DNA of 64,000 nt from Morinoia aosen (GCA_030386875.1 CM059562.1:20823360-20887359), one strand, 5' to 3'; positions 1 to 11,869 are shown, numbered from the stretch's first letter. Notes: generated from the letters alone by a model not told the origin. Translations and numbers: made by a program.

Positions 1-1018
1 AGGTTCTCACGGAAATGAGCGTGTGTGCCGCTACGGTCTACAACGCTGGTGCTGAAAATCTCGCACGATGTGTTGGAAATATTTCGTATCAGATTACAAT
101 TTCACGCTTCGGCTTGAGCTGACGTTCCCAAACCAGATAAGACGATCGAACTTGAGAAGGAATTGTTCACAGTGTTCAGATTTTTCTGCATCTCCAATTT
201 TATAGTGTTTTAGTCTCCGAGCTGGTGCGGGTCTCCTAGCCGCACTAGCATGTTTCCACAGAGAGTGCATTCATCCGGAACTTAGTATTGTAGCATCTCC
301 AGCTACATTCATTCTTCGTTTCGGGGTTATTAATAATATTGTTAGTTTCCTGCTCTGTAGATGAATAAAATGCATTCTGAAGAGGGCGAAGAGAAGGGAT
401 TTTTTAGCAAGGACAATAGAGATAGGAGAACAAATGCACGACAAATGTTCCCACGCTGAATACCTTGCGCATTAAAGCAGAAGGTTAGGAATGAAGAGGA
501 AGACAAGACAAAGAACTGATAGCGGAGGACGTATGAGCACTGAAAGAAACAAAGTGGCGATGGATTTAAATCCCGAAGACCACGCTATAGCTGATGTAAT
601 CCTACAGTCTCCCCTAGAATCAAGTATATTGTTGCCAAGTTGTATGTTGCGAGTATATTGTGTGCTTGTTGCTGTGGGTAACCTCAATTTTCAACTTAGT
701 TGCGCATCATCGAAAAGGTTCATCAGTTTGATTTGACAAGTTAACGTTGCGATGAAATGTAAATAAATATGAGGTTTCCAACTGTCGTTTCATCTTCTCT
801 CACGTCTACCATACGTAAATTGGTGCGCATTTCTAGTGCAAGAGCCTGCTGAGGGAGGATACTTCAACCGAGTTAGACGATTGTATGCTTGATATGTCGC
901 TTCTCGTCTGAGTATCTGAGAACATTTAGCGCTCTTCGTAAGAAACCATTGCCAATTTACTGGAAACTTGGCATTATTTTATTCAAGGTGATATGTTGTT
1001 TCATATCTCCTTAATGAG
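1..1018. other. No gene or repeat recognised
   Basis: AT-rich sequence with only short, unconvincing open frames. No splice-supported exon or terminal repeat was seen. Confidence 0.5.
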
Positions 1019-1031
1019 ATAGTCATTTTTA

Positions 1032-1388
1032 CCCCTCAGGGGGATACAGGTATTGTATCTATGGGAATTAGCGCTCCCAGGGGGGACTATGTGAGGGCCT
1101 GAGCTAAAGGTTAGGTAGGCTTCCTTTTGTTAAAATAGAATAGGTTTTTGTTTGGTCACGGACCATTTTTTTTCGGTTCACTGCTGTCCTGTTTTTCAAA
1201 ACCTACTACTTTCTTCTTCCACTTTTTATTGTTTCATGAACTTCTTTCTTAGCTTCCTGTTTCTGTGCTCCTTGTGCATAGATTCCGCGTTCCCTCAACT
1301 CCATACTAAATGGTGCCTTCCTCCTTCCTCTCTTAGAACATCTTTGTCGTGCAATAAAGGGAGGCTAAAACTTTCTTATATAATAATA
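1032..1388 (+). mobile_element. SINE-like repeat copy 1, full length
   Basis: The copy opens with CCCCTCAGGGGGATAC and TATTGTATCTATGGGAATTA, and ends in a GGGAGGCTAAAACT segment with an AT-rich tail. It is flanked by a 13-bp duplication, ATAGTCATTTTTA at 1019-1031 and ATAGTTATTTTTA at 1389-1401, with one mismatch. This defines a length of 357 bp. Confidence 0.8.
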
Positions 1389-1437
1389 ATAGTTATTTTT
1401 AATCTATCAATTTAGCATCATACTAAGTTTTGAAGGG

Positions 1438-1778
1438 GCGCTCTCGAGGGAAGATGTGAGGTCTAGAGGTGAAAGTTAAGCAAGTCTTTTATTTATTAAA
1501 GTAGAACAGGTTTTTGTATTTTTATGGACCATCCATTTTAGATTTGCTGCTGTTCTGTTTTTTAGCACTTATTATGTATTTCTTCAATTTTTATCTTGTT
1601 TGTTAGCCTTCCTTCTTAACTTCCTGTTTCTATACACAGGGGGTCTTGTGTGGGAACACACTGTGAGTTTAGATTCCCCATCCCCATAACTTTATAGTAA
1701 ATGGTGCCTTTCTCTCTTCAAAACACCTGTATTGTAATTAAGGAGGCGTAAACTAACTTATCTAATTTGATCTACGCC
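1438..1778 (+). mobile_element. SINE-like repeat copy 2
   Basis: A diverged copy of the same family as 1032-1388, recognisable from the GAGGTCTAGAGGTGAAAGTT start to the AAGGAGGCGTAAACTAACTT end. An 8-bp TTGAAGGG occurs at 1430-1437 and 1779-1786, a possible target-site duplication. Confidence 0.65.
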
Positions 1779-1961
1779 TTGAAGGGAAAGTATTTGCCTA
1801 ATATTGCGACAGTCCATCTAAGTTTGATTTACGACTATCACGGGTTAGATGCGAGTTCGGAACGAACGTCCTAGTTATTACTGCTAGCCTTTTCAGGAGG
1901 CATGGGATGTGTAGTAGGTTTAGGTTAGTTAAGTTTGTCCATCTTGAGCTATAAGAACTTG

Positions 1962-2245
1962 TGTCCCCAGAGGGGAGATTGTTAGTTACCTCAGCTATAG
2001 AAATGCCTTGAGGGATTCAATCTTTCGGGCTTTGGCTGCTTTTTTCAGTTTTCTTGCTTTCTCCGTTACTTCTTCTATGTCTTTTCTCATTCATCCTAAC
2101 TTGTGTCTATGCGGAGGGCATCCTGAGTGGAAAAACGTTTTCCACTCATTCTCCTTTTCTTTTAATCCCTACTAAATGGCGTCTCCTCTTTGCTCTCTTA
2201 AGAGCGCTTTCTTTCGGGGTTAAGGAGTCTTAAATTATAATGGTT
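1962..2245 (+). mobile_element. SINE-like repeat copy 3, diverged
   Basis: Weak but collinear similarity to the family: TCCCCAGAGGGGA near the start, then TACTAAATGGCGTCTCCTCT and GGGGTTAAGGAGTCTTAAAT at the end. This is the oldest-looking copy. Confidence 0.5.
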
Positions 2246-3219
2246 ATAATATCGATGCTGATACAATTTCTAGCCTAATTATCAGCGGGAAGAATTTTCT
2301 CAAAATTTTCTGCTATTGGAGCCATAACTAGGCTTGTAGTGCACTCGGACTACTACTAAGTAGCCAGTGAACGAGCGATACAATCAAAATATCCGTGTGA
2401 ATATCGAAGACAACTCGGTGCTCTAATTCTTAAGTGATACACCGTTGCGATTTCAATGCTAGTAATTATTTTATCTCGTACAGAACGCTAGCTCATGAGA
2501 ATTTCAGTCGCCAATTAGAAGATGTGAAACGTTTTTTATCATATTCAATACTTGGACCTTTTTCATGCGCACGCTTGACTCAGTGTTTTGAAATACCACA
2601 CGATTTGAATACAATGTATGGAATAAGTCAAAATTACCGAAAAAGACATCAATTAATCATCATACCGTCAGGTAACGTAAGTAGGCGTAGAACATACCAA
2701 GAAGCTACAGTGTGTTATCGCAAAACTTGGTAAGTTTGCGTGGATTATCTTCCATTCGCGTGTAACTATGAAGGGAAAACCAATACTGCTTTACGAAGGT
2801 AAATGACCATCGCTCTATCTAACCCTCTATGCACTGGCGTGAGGGGTATTTGGTGATAGCCGGGCTATTTCGCGGGTCAAAGCGTACGTAGATGCACAGC
2901 TGACGAGGCTCATCTATGAGCCCAATAGTGAAGTAGGAGTAGTACGTGGGATGGATGGAGATGTAGGTGTACCCGCTCCTATCACGCCTACTTCAGAAAG
3001 GAAGGAGTTATCAGTTTGTTTGAGTACTACATTTGAGTTGTATGGTTGGGAGCGCATTCACGTCAGCTATATCGTACGCTTGTTCACTCCGGAAGTATCC
3101 ATTATCATGCTGAGCCGTTCTGGCCGGGCTACTGCCGCTGCTGCTGCTGCGTCGCCACAAGCTGCCCTGCTGCTGCTCCATAACTCTCCGTCGTGTGCCT
3201 GCTGTTTGTTCTTGTGTTT
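2246..3219. other. No gene recognised
   Basis: Short open frames without family resemblance. A CTG/GCC-rich patch at 3128-3180 is open on both strands and looks like low complexity. Confidence 0.45.
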
Positions 3220-3580
3220 AGCCCCACAGGGAGTACGACTGTTGTACGAGGAGAAATTGTAACTTTGAGAGGTCCCGAGCTGAAAGTTATGCAGGCATTT
3301 TTTCGTTTTAATAGAATAAGTTGTTTTGTAACACATCTTTTTTTGGTTCACTCTTTTTTTCAGCACTTATTTACTTCTTAACTTTTTGTTTTGTTTGATA
3401 ATTTTTTTCAATTTTGCTGTTTCAATGCCCATAATATAGGGGAAATACCTTGTGCATAGATTTCCCGTCCTCCTAACTCCATGCTTTTCCATTCTCATGA
3501 TTCTTCTCTCTTTAACACCTGTGTCATTACAATTATTAGTTGGCTCAAACTTGCTCAAGATCTATAATTTATCTAATCTA
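3220..3580 (+). mobile_element. SINE-like repeat copy 4
   Basis: It starts with GCCCCACAGGGAGTACGACT, has the T-rich middle and TTTTCAGCAC, and ends in TTATCTAATCTA. Same orientation as its neighbours. Confidence 0.65.
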
Positions 3581-3695
3581 TGACGTTACGGGGTAGAGAT
3601 CCCTAGTATTATTGTAGGATTCATTTCGATAGGATCTCAATCCGGAATTCGACGACGACGAGGAGGCTTATTTCCAATCACTCTTATTGCTTTTT

Positions 3696-4054
3696 CCCTC
3701 AGGAATTATTGCAATTATTGTCTCTATAAGAATTAACGCTCCCAGGGGGATGTGTGAGGTTCCGAGCTCAAGGGTAGGTTCCTTTTTGTTGAAGTAGAAT
3801 AGATTTTTTATTTTTAGAGATAATTTTTTAAAATTTACTGCTATCCTGTTTTTCAACGCCTTCTACGTTTTTCCTCAACTTTTATATTGTTTCATAACCT
3901 CACTTCCCTCCCTACTATCTGTTTCTATGCGCGGGGGATTTTGGTGTTATTCCATATTCACTTGACTCCAAAATAAATAGTGCTCTCCTCGTTCCTATAT
4001 TTGATTCACCTTTGTTGTAATTTATCTTTTATAATTTACTCTTAATCTAATTAT
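3696..4054 (+). mobile_element. SINE-like repeat copy 5
   Basis: It starts with CCCTCAGGAATTATTGCAAT, continues with GAATTAACGCTCCCAGGGGG and ends in CTTAATCTAATTAT. Confidence 0.65.
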
Positions 4055-4096
4055 AAAGTTTGTTTGCCTCTAAATTTAACCGGGAATGGTCCAGAG

Positions 4097-4318
4097 CAGG
4101 GGTTTCCAAACTATGGCCCGCGGGCCAAATCCGGCCCGCCACATAACTCCATATGGCCCACTAAACAAATCCCTATGCGGTGATCTTGAAAAAATAAATA
4201 TCGTACGACTGGCATCGCTGAATTAAATTGTTCTTTTTCCAGTTTTCATTCCTTCGTCCCGCATGAGAGTGGGAAATAAATGATGTGGCCCTTACATTGA
4301 AAAGTTTGAAGACCCCTG
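4097..4318. mobile_element. Short non-autonomous hAT-type element
   Basis: Termini CAGGGGTTTCCAAACT and AGTTTGAAGACCCCTG are inverted repeats. They are flanked by GTCCAGAG (4089-4096) and GTCTAGAG (4319-4326), an 8-bp duplication with one mismatch. Both the 8-bp target and the CAGGGGT terminus fit hAT elements. No coding capacity in 222 bp. Confidence 0.75.
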
Positions 4319-4501
4319 GTCTAGAGCAAAGACACTCAGGTGTCCAGAGCTTGCGCGGCCTTTTCTAACCTCTAACTGTGACTCGAACTTGAAAACTGTG
4401 GGAAACTTTGTGTGGGGATAGTCGTCGAGCTAATACGGGGGTTAATTAACCTCTTCCCAATATATATGGAGAGAGTGTCATTTCGTTTTTAGATGAATTT
4501 A

Positions 4502-4533
4502 AAGGGAGGCTTCAATCTAGTCTAATCTAATCT
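4502..4533 (+). mobile_element. SINE-like 3' end fragment
   Basis: Only the terminal AGGGAGGCTTCAATCT motif and the TCTAATCTAATC tail of the family are present, as expected from strong 5' truncation. Confidence 0.45.
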
Positions 4534-4545
4534 TTAGATGAGTTT

Positions 4546-5798
4546 ATTAATTTTGGTTTTATGTAGAATTCTTACGGTGCTTGCGAAGGAAGACTTGTAT
4601 TTTTGATTGAATTCTTCTTTTAAAAGCACCTTTGGAGGCTAAAATGAATTTACTCGTTTTCCTATTACCTTATATTGAAGTTTTGAGAAGACTTGCCTCT
4701 AGACGTTGCGCATAATCGGCGGGTGAAAACGTACATTTGAAAATGTGAAAACGTACATTGTAAAAATACTTAATTGCTTGTAAGATCTGTGCAGTTTATC
4801 ATTCGTTGCATGTACGAATATTTAAATAAGCACAGATTTAGTTTTGTGTATTGGATGATCAGCTCTCTGGATGTGAATATTTAATGGTAAAAGTAAAATT
4901 TTAAAAATTAGATGGACTATCATGTAAGTTTTATTTCGTGTAAGACTATTTTGGTGTGAGACGAATGGTGTGAACCTCAAAAGCTGTAAACACGTGTAGA
5001 TTTTGCGGATTTTCAATGGTATTTAGCTTCAGTCGATCTTGAATTGGTCTTGCAGCAAATAAGATTCCCTACATTTGCGGGAACGTGTCAATTCAAGCTC
5101 GAGCACCTTCCCAAAATTGCTCCATAGCTAATGTCTTTACAGCTGCCAAGAGTAAAGCACCAGTACAAAGTCTAAAGATCCAGTTTTGTAGCTACGATTT
5201 ATGCCACTAGAACGAGTGAAAATAAAATTGTCTTCCATGGGCTTATATGTTGATAACCCTATCGTGCACCTATTGACGTTTAAGCAGACCCCTTTTTTGG
5301 TGACAGGCGGTAAATGCGTATTGCTTTGCGTAGGTTTAGTTTTTTTTTATGAACTGCTACACATCATCGCAAATTACTTATCATCGCGCACAACAATTAA
5401 TCTTGTTTTCACTTCATTTTTAAATTAGCATTTACGTTTATTAATTCCTAACAGAAGAGGAACTATAATTTCAGAGTATAGTTGATGGATGGAACGAGGC
5501 TAAAACTCAGATTAAATCACGGAATTCAGTGACAATTTCTTTATTTGGTATGGATTTGGTAATTATTTTTTTCAGCTCCTGTCCCTCGTCGATGCACATT
5601 TCATTTCACTGTAACAATTGTGAAAGGAAGATTAACCGCTGAATTTATCTTTTTTGGTTGGTGGCATGAACTCTTCACGCGGGTTGCGCGTTATTTATCT
5701 AGATTAGCACAGACGTCGTTTGCATTAGTAATTTGACCCTCACAAAAACTTGTCTGCAGTGCTAGCGCTGTAAAAAGCTCCCGGGCTAGAAATTGGGC
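4546..5798. other. No gene or repeat recognised
   Basis: AT-rich intergenic sequence. A local duplication of GAAAACGTACATTG lies at about 4726-4760. Confidence 0.45.
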
Positions 5799-6028
5799 TT
5801 AACACGTTGACTGCGACACGACCCACCGGTGGGTCGTGCTTAGGTTTTTCCTGCTGCGAAACGACCCATCGATGGGTCGTTTTGAAAAATTCTAACAACC
5901 TTTCTAAATTAGTGGTATTTAACAGGCCCAGTTAATGTTTGATATTTACAAATTTGCTTATCACTTTTGACTTTAAATTCAAGTTGAATACTGAACTTCG
6001 GTTTAACCCATCGCAACTAACGTGTTAA
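5799..6028. mobile_element. Piggybac-like TTAA MITE, copy A
   Basis: TTAA at both ends, with inverted termini AACACGTTGACTGCGA and AACACGTTAGTTGCGA. Two perfect palindromes lie near the left end (5817-5838 and 5859-5882). The 230-bp size and TTAA targets match other copies in the window. Confidence 0.7.
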
Positions 6029-6916
6029 CTGACCTTAAGCCAGTACACGAGTCACACAGAAATTTCTAAGCGTAAAACTAATAAATATACCGTATATGAA
6101 GTACTATGTGGTATAAATTTAAACATACGTTTGCGGAGTGTGAGAAATGATTATTTTCACAGTAGAACATTCGACGTTCGAGGGTTCATGGAATATGAAT
6201 ATTTCGCCGATTATTTGATTCTTTAGGAGGTTTGGCATCATTTTCTCCAGGCAGATTATATTTTCTCACCTTAGATCAAAAGATAGAGCATGAATGATTT
6301 GATGTGCTACGTGGTGCGGCTTTCTTATAAAGATGCTGAGGGCTGCAGGCTTAGATTTGAGCTCTTTTTTTGTCGTGAAATTTTGCGGGTCGAGACGCCT
6401 ATAATATTTCGTAGTCTTCGACATTTTTTTTGTTTGGGAATTTTTTCCTTCGATAGATGCTTATCTGCACATACATTGATAGTACATTTGGTTAAAAACA
6501 CGAACTATGACGTTGTTTCCTTTGTAACAAAGGAACAAATTGGAGGTACTCAACGCGCAAACTTTGCACTAGTATCAACTATCAACACATCTGTTACTGT
6601 CGTATCATGTTATCATGTCTAATAAATTTTCAACGTGCAGTGTCAAGCAACTAGTGCTCTACGAATAAATCATCTTTCGATCACTATAACTGCACAACCA
6701 ACACTGCGCAATGGTCTGCCAAAACTTGTTTCAGTTCGTTCTGTTTTCTATTATACATCACTCAGTGTTTTAGTGTGGTAGCCTATGTTTCAGTTCTTCA
6801 CACTCCTGCGGTTGCTAGAGCTTGAAAATTGAAATATTTGGCTTCTGATCAATCGTAATTGAAAGCAGCTGCCAAAAACTATTTTCAAAGAATTTTAAAT
6901 GGAACAATTAAGCACG
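6029..6916. other. No gene recognised
   Basis: One 110-codon open frame at 6290-6622 has no recognisable domain and AT-rich codon use. It is treated as chance. Confidence 0.4.
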
Positions 6917-6917
6917 T

Positions 6918-6948
<31 letters not shown>

Positions 6949-6950
6949 GG
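6917..6950 (+). repeat. T11-G23 homopolymer junction
   Basis: Eleven T followed by twenty-three G. The G-run could form a quadruplex. Exact length is likely to be unreliable in assembly. Confidence 0.8.
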
Positions 6951-7080
6951 AGATCATTCGTGGGGGGTCATTTCTTTATTTGTGTGCTAAATTTATTGTC
7001 TGCGTACTACTCAAAAAATCATTGGACAAATGACGCTTTTGACCTGGGGGATCGCAAGCTTTGCGGTTCGTGAAGTTATT

Positions 7081-7613
7081 TAAAATACTCTACAATTGAC
7101 CTGAAGTGTACGGTGCAGCGGCGTTGCAATCTATCTTGCCGCTGCAAATAATTAATTTAAAATACTCTACAATTGACCTGAAGTGTACGGTGCAGCGGCT
7201 TTGCAATCTATCTTGCCGCTGCAAATAATTAATTTAAAATACTCTACAATTGACCTGAAGTGTACGGTGCAGCTGCGTTGCAATCTATCTTGCCGCTGCA
7301 AATAATTAATATAAAATACTCTACAATTGACCTGAAGTGTACGGTGCAGCTGCGTTGCAATCTATCTTGCCGCTGCAAATAATTAATTTAAAATACTCTA
7401 CAATTGACCTGAAGTGTACGGTGCAGCGGCGTTGCAATCTATCTTGCCGCTGCAAATAATTAATTTAAAATACTCTACAATTGACCTGAAGTGTACGGTG
7501 CAGCGGCGTTGCAATCTATCTTGCCGCTGCAAATAATTAATTTAAAATACTCTACAATTGACCTGAAGTGTACGGTGCAGCGGCGTTGCAATCTATCTTG
7601 CCGCTGCAAATAA
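7081..7613 (+). repeat. 77-bp tandem repeat, seven copies
   Basis: Units start at 7081, 7158, 7235, 7312, 7389, 7466 and 7543; the last is truncated. Each carries TGCAGCGGC ... GCCGCTGCA, a 9-bp stem around a 15-base loop. Units 2, 3 and 4 have single changes on the left arm of the stem. Confidence 0.95.
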
Positions 7614-8145
7614 GGCCTCTGGTCTTACGAAAGGGCATTGGTCTTGAGCGGACTTGATGATATTTGAACCTCTGCAGATGCATTGGAGGTCGAGACGCAT
7701 TGCGTGCCTATTTGCTGGGGCTTCTTATGCTACACAACGCTGAGCCTGCATCTGTTCAGCTCATCTTGCCGACTTATGTAGCTTGTGCTGCCGCTTGTGG
7801 ACTTAATCGACTGCACAGAGATAGAAGATCCAACAGAGATAGAAGATCTGTTTGTTATAATAAAAACCACGTTTTTATCCATTCGAGTACTTACCTGACT
7901 TGATTGCTGCGGCTGCTGATTAAAGTATTTCCATTAGCCGAAATTCAAGCATCCTAAGAATGGAGTGTGTAGCTAACGTCTCCGTGCATCTCCAGGCATG
8001 CTCATAGAAATAGAGTTGTCACACTAATGCTACGAAATTTCGCACTATTTGTGGTGAATCCTAGGAGAAATTAAGTTAGCTCCAATCTATTTATGATTTC
8101 TTATGGAACGCAGCTTATAAGATATTGGAAAATCTCAAGAGATAT

Positions 8146-8517
8146 ACCCCCTCAGGGGGGATACAACTATTGTATCTATGGGAATTAGCGCTCCCAGGGG
8201 GACAATATGAGGGCCCGAGCTAAAGGTTAGGTAGGCTTTCTTTTTGTTAAAATAGAATAGGTTTTTGTTTTGTTATGGACCATCTTTTTTTCGGTTCACT
8301 GCTGTCCTGTTTTTCAGCACCTACTACTTTCTTCTTCAACTTTGATCTTGTTTCATGAACTTCTTTCTCATCTTGCTGTTTCTGTGCCCTTTCTGCATAG
8401 ATTCCACGTTCCCTTAACTCCATACTAAATGGTGCCTTCTTCCTTCCTCTCTTTGGATCTCATTTGTTGAGGATAGAGAGGCTTAAACTAACTAATAATC
8501 TAATAATCCAATAATCT
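8146..8517 (+). mobile_element. SINE-like repeat copy 6, full length with target-site duplication
   Basis: One of the best-preserved copies, with a perfect GATACAA/TTGTATC hairpin near the start and a TAATC-type 3' tail. The 15-bp AATCTCAAGAGATAT occurs immediately on both sides (8131-8145 and 8518-8532). Confidence 0.85.
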
Positions 8518-8681
8518 AATCTCAAGAGATATGCAATAACACTTCTGAGTAAATGAATGTAAAGAAAAATTCAGTTTCCTGTAGTAGTTCTTGCTTCGAG
8601 CCTGACTCAAACCCTCCCTGTCAGATTGAACTATATTTGTATGAAGGAGTATCATACTCAAGCATCTTTTTGGAATATTTG

Positions 8682-9039
8682 TAAGGCGGGGCTCCCCTCA
8701 GGGGAAGCGACTGTTGTATATCTATGGGAATTAGCACTATCAAGAGAAAAATGTGTGAGGGCCTGAGCTGAGAGGTTGGGCTTCTTTTTGTCGAAATAAA
8801 ATGTTGTATGTTAAGGAGCATCTTTTTTTCGGTTCACTGTTGTGTTTTTCATCACCTACTACTTCCTTCTTCAACTTTTATCTCGTTTCGTAAACTTCTT
8901 TCTCAATTTACTGTTTCTATGACCCTTCTGCCTAGATCCCGCGTTCCCTTATCTCCATACTAAGCAGTGCCTTCCTCTCTTTGGAACGCTTTTTTAGCTG
9001 TTAGGGAGGCTTAAACTAACATCTATTCAAATAGTTCCA
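8682..9039 (+). mobile_element. SINE-like repeat copy 7
   Basis: It runs from GGCTCCCCTCAGGGGAAGCG to TTAGGGAGGCTTAAACTAAC. GAATATTTG at 8673-8681 and 9040-9048 is a probable target-site duplication. Confidence 0.75.
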
Positions 9040-9164
9040 GAATATTTGAAAATATACATTTGTCATAGGAGCCAATTGAATGAAAATATCGACCTATAGC
9101 TTATACTTCCGATTTCGAAGACATAAGTAGAAAATTTTGTTGCAATATTTGTTATAACAGTCAA

Positions 9165-9374
9165 TCTATACTATAATAAGAGCCGCGTCCGTCCGTCCGA
9201 AGCCAGCCGTAAGTTTGTGATGAGCGTATCTGTGATACAAGCTCCAGCCCTATATATTTTGACGGGCCGTGTTCACGCGGCCTCATCAACTCTCGAGAGA
9301 TTGTATTTTTTAATTTCTTACGGCCTTTCTCTCATTTCGCCTTTTTTAATCTCAAATAAAGGGGGATGGACTAG
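9165..9374 (+). mobile_element. Short non-autonomous Helitron-like element, copy 1
   Basis: It begins TCTATACTATAATAAGAGCC after A and ends GGGGGATGGACTAG before T. This fits the 5'-TC...CTAG-3' ends and A/T target of Helitrons. A CTCTCGAGAG palindrome lies about 75 bases before the end. Confidence 0.6.
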
Positions 9375-11551
9375 TTACTAATATTATGGGCTTTGAACCT
9401 AGTCGCTACGTCAATAAACGTCGAAGATAAGCTAAATTAAAATTTACAATTTATTATTTATTTGTGCAAACTATAAAAGGGAAATATTAGGGTTGAATTC
9501 CCTATTGAGCAGATCTATCTAAAAATTGCATCACATACAGTATGTAAGTTAAAATTTGAAACTTTTTGCTCGTCGAAATTTTTCGATTTTTTGCATAGAA
9601 AAGGAGTTATTATGAAAAGAAAGATTTTATAGGGCACTTCTCGAGGCAAAATAAGAGTCAAACCAGTTGATTTGAAGAATTGTTTTTAGTGTTATTGCAC
9701 TCATGAAACAATGGTCTACGATCTCTATTTTTAAATTCAAATTTGTTGTTACACAAATATGATGTGTGAAGTGTCATATGTTACACATATGACACTTTAT
9801 AGAATGCGTATGTATTGTAATTGCCTCGATGCATAGAAATGCATTTGTGTATGCTTACGAGTTTGGTGTAAGTATGTGCGTGGGTATGTGTGTGCATGTG
9901 TATGTGTATATATTTACATGTATATGTGCACATATGTGTGTACTAGACTGACAACTAGCATTTTACTAGAGATAATAGTCTTTTTTCTGTTCGCTCTCAA
10001 CTTGTAACATTAGCTAACTCGTCATCTCTTTATTATTGTAAAGCATTCATGTACAAACTATATATTTGTTTTGCGATCATCCATTTATATTTAAATAAAA
10101 TGCTTATTAACTAACGACCGTTATATTAAAATTGTTGAATTAGAAATACAAAACTTATAATGTTTTTGGTCCTCATGCTTATGTGTACATGTATATATAT
10201 CTATATGTTTGTGTGTATGTATGTATAATATATACATGTACGTATATATATACATATATATGTATATGGATATGTATTTATATATTTTTTTCATGCTTCC
10301 TTAAAATGACACTTTTGAACATTGTCCGAAACAACCGATTCATATATTATTTCCTGGCATCAATAATTGCGAAGTTTCATGTCATGTACATGTAAACTGT
10401 CAAAAGTGTTTTCACCGCACAATGAAAATGCATCGTCCATGAAATTGTGTTATCTCTTATAATTATCATTACATGTATTATCAAATGTAGATTAAGCAAG
10501 ATTAGGAGTACATTGCCCTCAATCATTTCTTTTCGACTAGTGACATGGGTATTACAAGACTCATGTGTGTGTATCATTTAAGTGTGTTAATTCAAGATAT
10601 TTAAAAACGAATGATTGTAATATTGTACAATCTCTATTGGAAATAAAGTATTTTTTTTACTGACGTTTTCGGAATTGTTAAAAAAGACCCAAAAAAATAA
10701 TTTATTTATGATATAAAAAAATGAAAATCCTAATTGAAAATGTGTTGAATAGAGATTGAATTACATCTAATTACGAATAAAATGAGCCCTAAACCAAGTC
10801 GCTACGCCAATAAACACCAGCGGTATTCTACCTACATAAATGAACATTTCATTAAGGAGCGCCATGTTACGTCACATCTCTATCTGACAGCTGGAGTGTA
10901 ACTGAGGTGTCTTGACACTGTCTTCTGGAATCATAAGCTCTGATTGGCTGATTACTACATAGTTGAAACCAGTAATAACTCCTCTTTCATTAGTGCATTT
11001 TCAAAAGCGAAGAAATCACTAACATATTACCTAGCCAATAAGGCAGCTCTCCGACGCAGCGCGACCAGTAACTGCGCAACTTGACGTCGATATCTCCGGA
11101 ACCATTTGGTCTAGAAGCATGAAATTTAAACCAAAGCACAATGAAGCCTTTGCGCACTCATTCGAACAAGATAAAAGTAATTTTTTGTGTAAAAATGTAG
11201 AACAATCCCCTTAAATCTTTAGGGAGGGAAGTTATTGTTATTATTATAATTAGTTGCTTGCGACTTTTATTGATTCTTGTAAATGTGTTCTAATGTTTTT
11301 TTTTTCAATTTCAGAAACTTTGCTGCATGTAGGACACAGGTCGATTGTCGTTGGTCGTTTAGTTTCTTTTACTATGATTTTTCTCTTAATTGTGGAACGT
11401 ACGTTAAGTTGCTTAGCATGTTATTTCTTGAGTATAAGTTCAAGATAACCTCGATTTACATCATTGATTAGTTGTGCTAGAATTGTTGAAAATTTTCACA
11501 GTCGTTACATTGTTGGCGGAAGACGTCGTCCTGAGATTTGGTATCCGCGGT
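9375..11551. other. Intergenic sequence upstream of the SLC7 gene
   Basis: GT/AT-rich simple repeats lie at 9860-9945 and 10180-10290. AGTCGCTACGTCAATAAAC near 9402 recurs as AGTCGCTACGCCAATAAAC near 10796. Around 11080-11130, TATCTCCGGAACCATTTGGT and GAAGCATGAAATTT look like part of an interspersed repeat, recurring at 11908. No gene seen. Confidence 0.45.
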
Positions 11552-11557
11552 TCAGTT
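11552..11557 (+). promoter_or_regulatory. Candidate initiator (TCAGTT) of the SLC7 gene
   Basis: TCAGTT matches the arthropod initiator consensus and lies 41 bases before the start codon. No TATA box or clear downstream promoter element is visible. The motif is short and could occur by chance. Confidence 0.2.
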
Positions 11558-11592
11558 TTGCCTGGTTGTTTTAGCGCGTGACACAAGGGACG

Positions 11593-11869
11593 ATGGCGGC
11601 GGACCGACGGTCGTCCTCCCCTGAAGATATGGACCCACCCACGACTACCTCGTCAGTGTCTACAGACGCGGTGCTCATGTCGAGTCCCAATTCTCCCGTG
11701 CGAATTCGCTTCCCAGAAACTAACAAACCTGTCGATTATGTCGGAGAGGAAGAAAAAGCAATGTTGCAAGGAGGTGGGACTACAGAACATGAAGATAATT
11801 CCAATATTAAAATGCAACAACGGCTCGGACTTTGGAATGGCGTCGGCATAATAGTTGGCATCATTGTAG
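11593..11869 (+). CDS. SLC7 transporter exon 1 (residues 1-92)
   Basis: The exon starts at ATG with an ACG-ATG-G context and ends at a strong GTAAGT donor. It encodes the cytosolic N-terminus, which is rich in Ser, Thr and Pro, and the start of TM1 with [15 protein letters not shown]. The final G begins the codon for Gly93, completed in exon 2. Confidence 0.9.

Noticed and set aside
1152-1415. Open frames recurring in several SINE-like copies (also near 23255, 25855 and 45438)
   Set aside because: The frames are short and T-rich, start at different places, and are disrupted in most copies. The similarity follows the DNA repeat, not a protein.
6290-6622. A 110-codon plus-strand frame
   Set aside because: No motif, signal sequence or splice support. 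AT-rich composition matches flanking non-coding DNA.
7081-7613. CRISPR-like regular array
   Set aside because: The 77-bp units are contiguous and identical with no variable spacers, and this is an animal genome.
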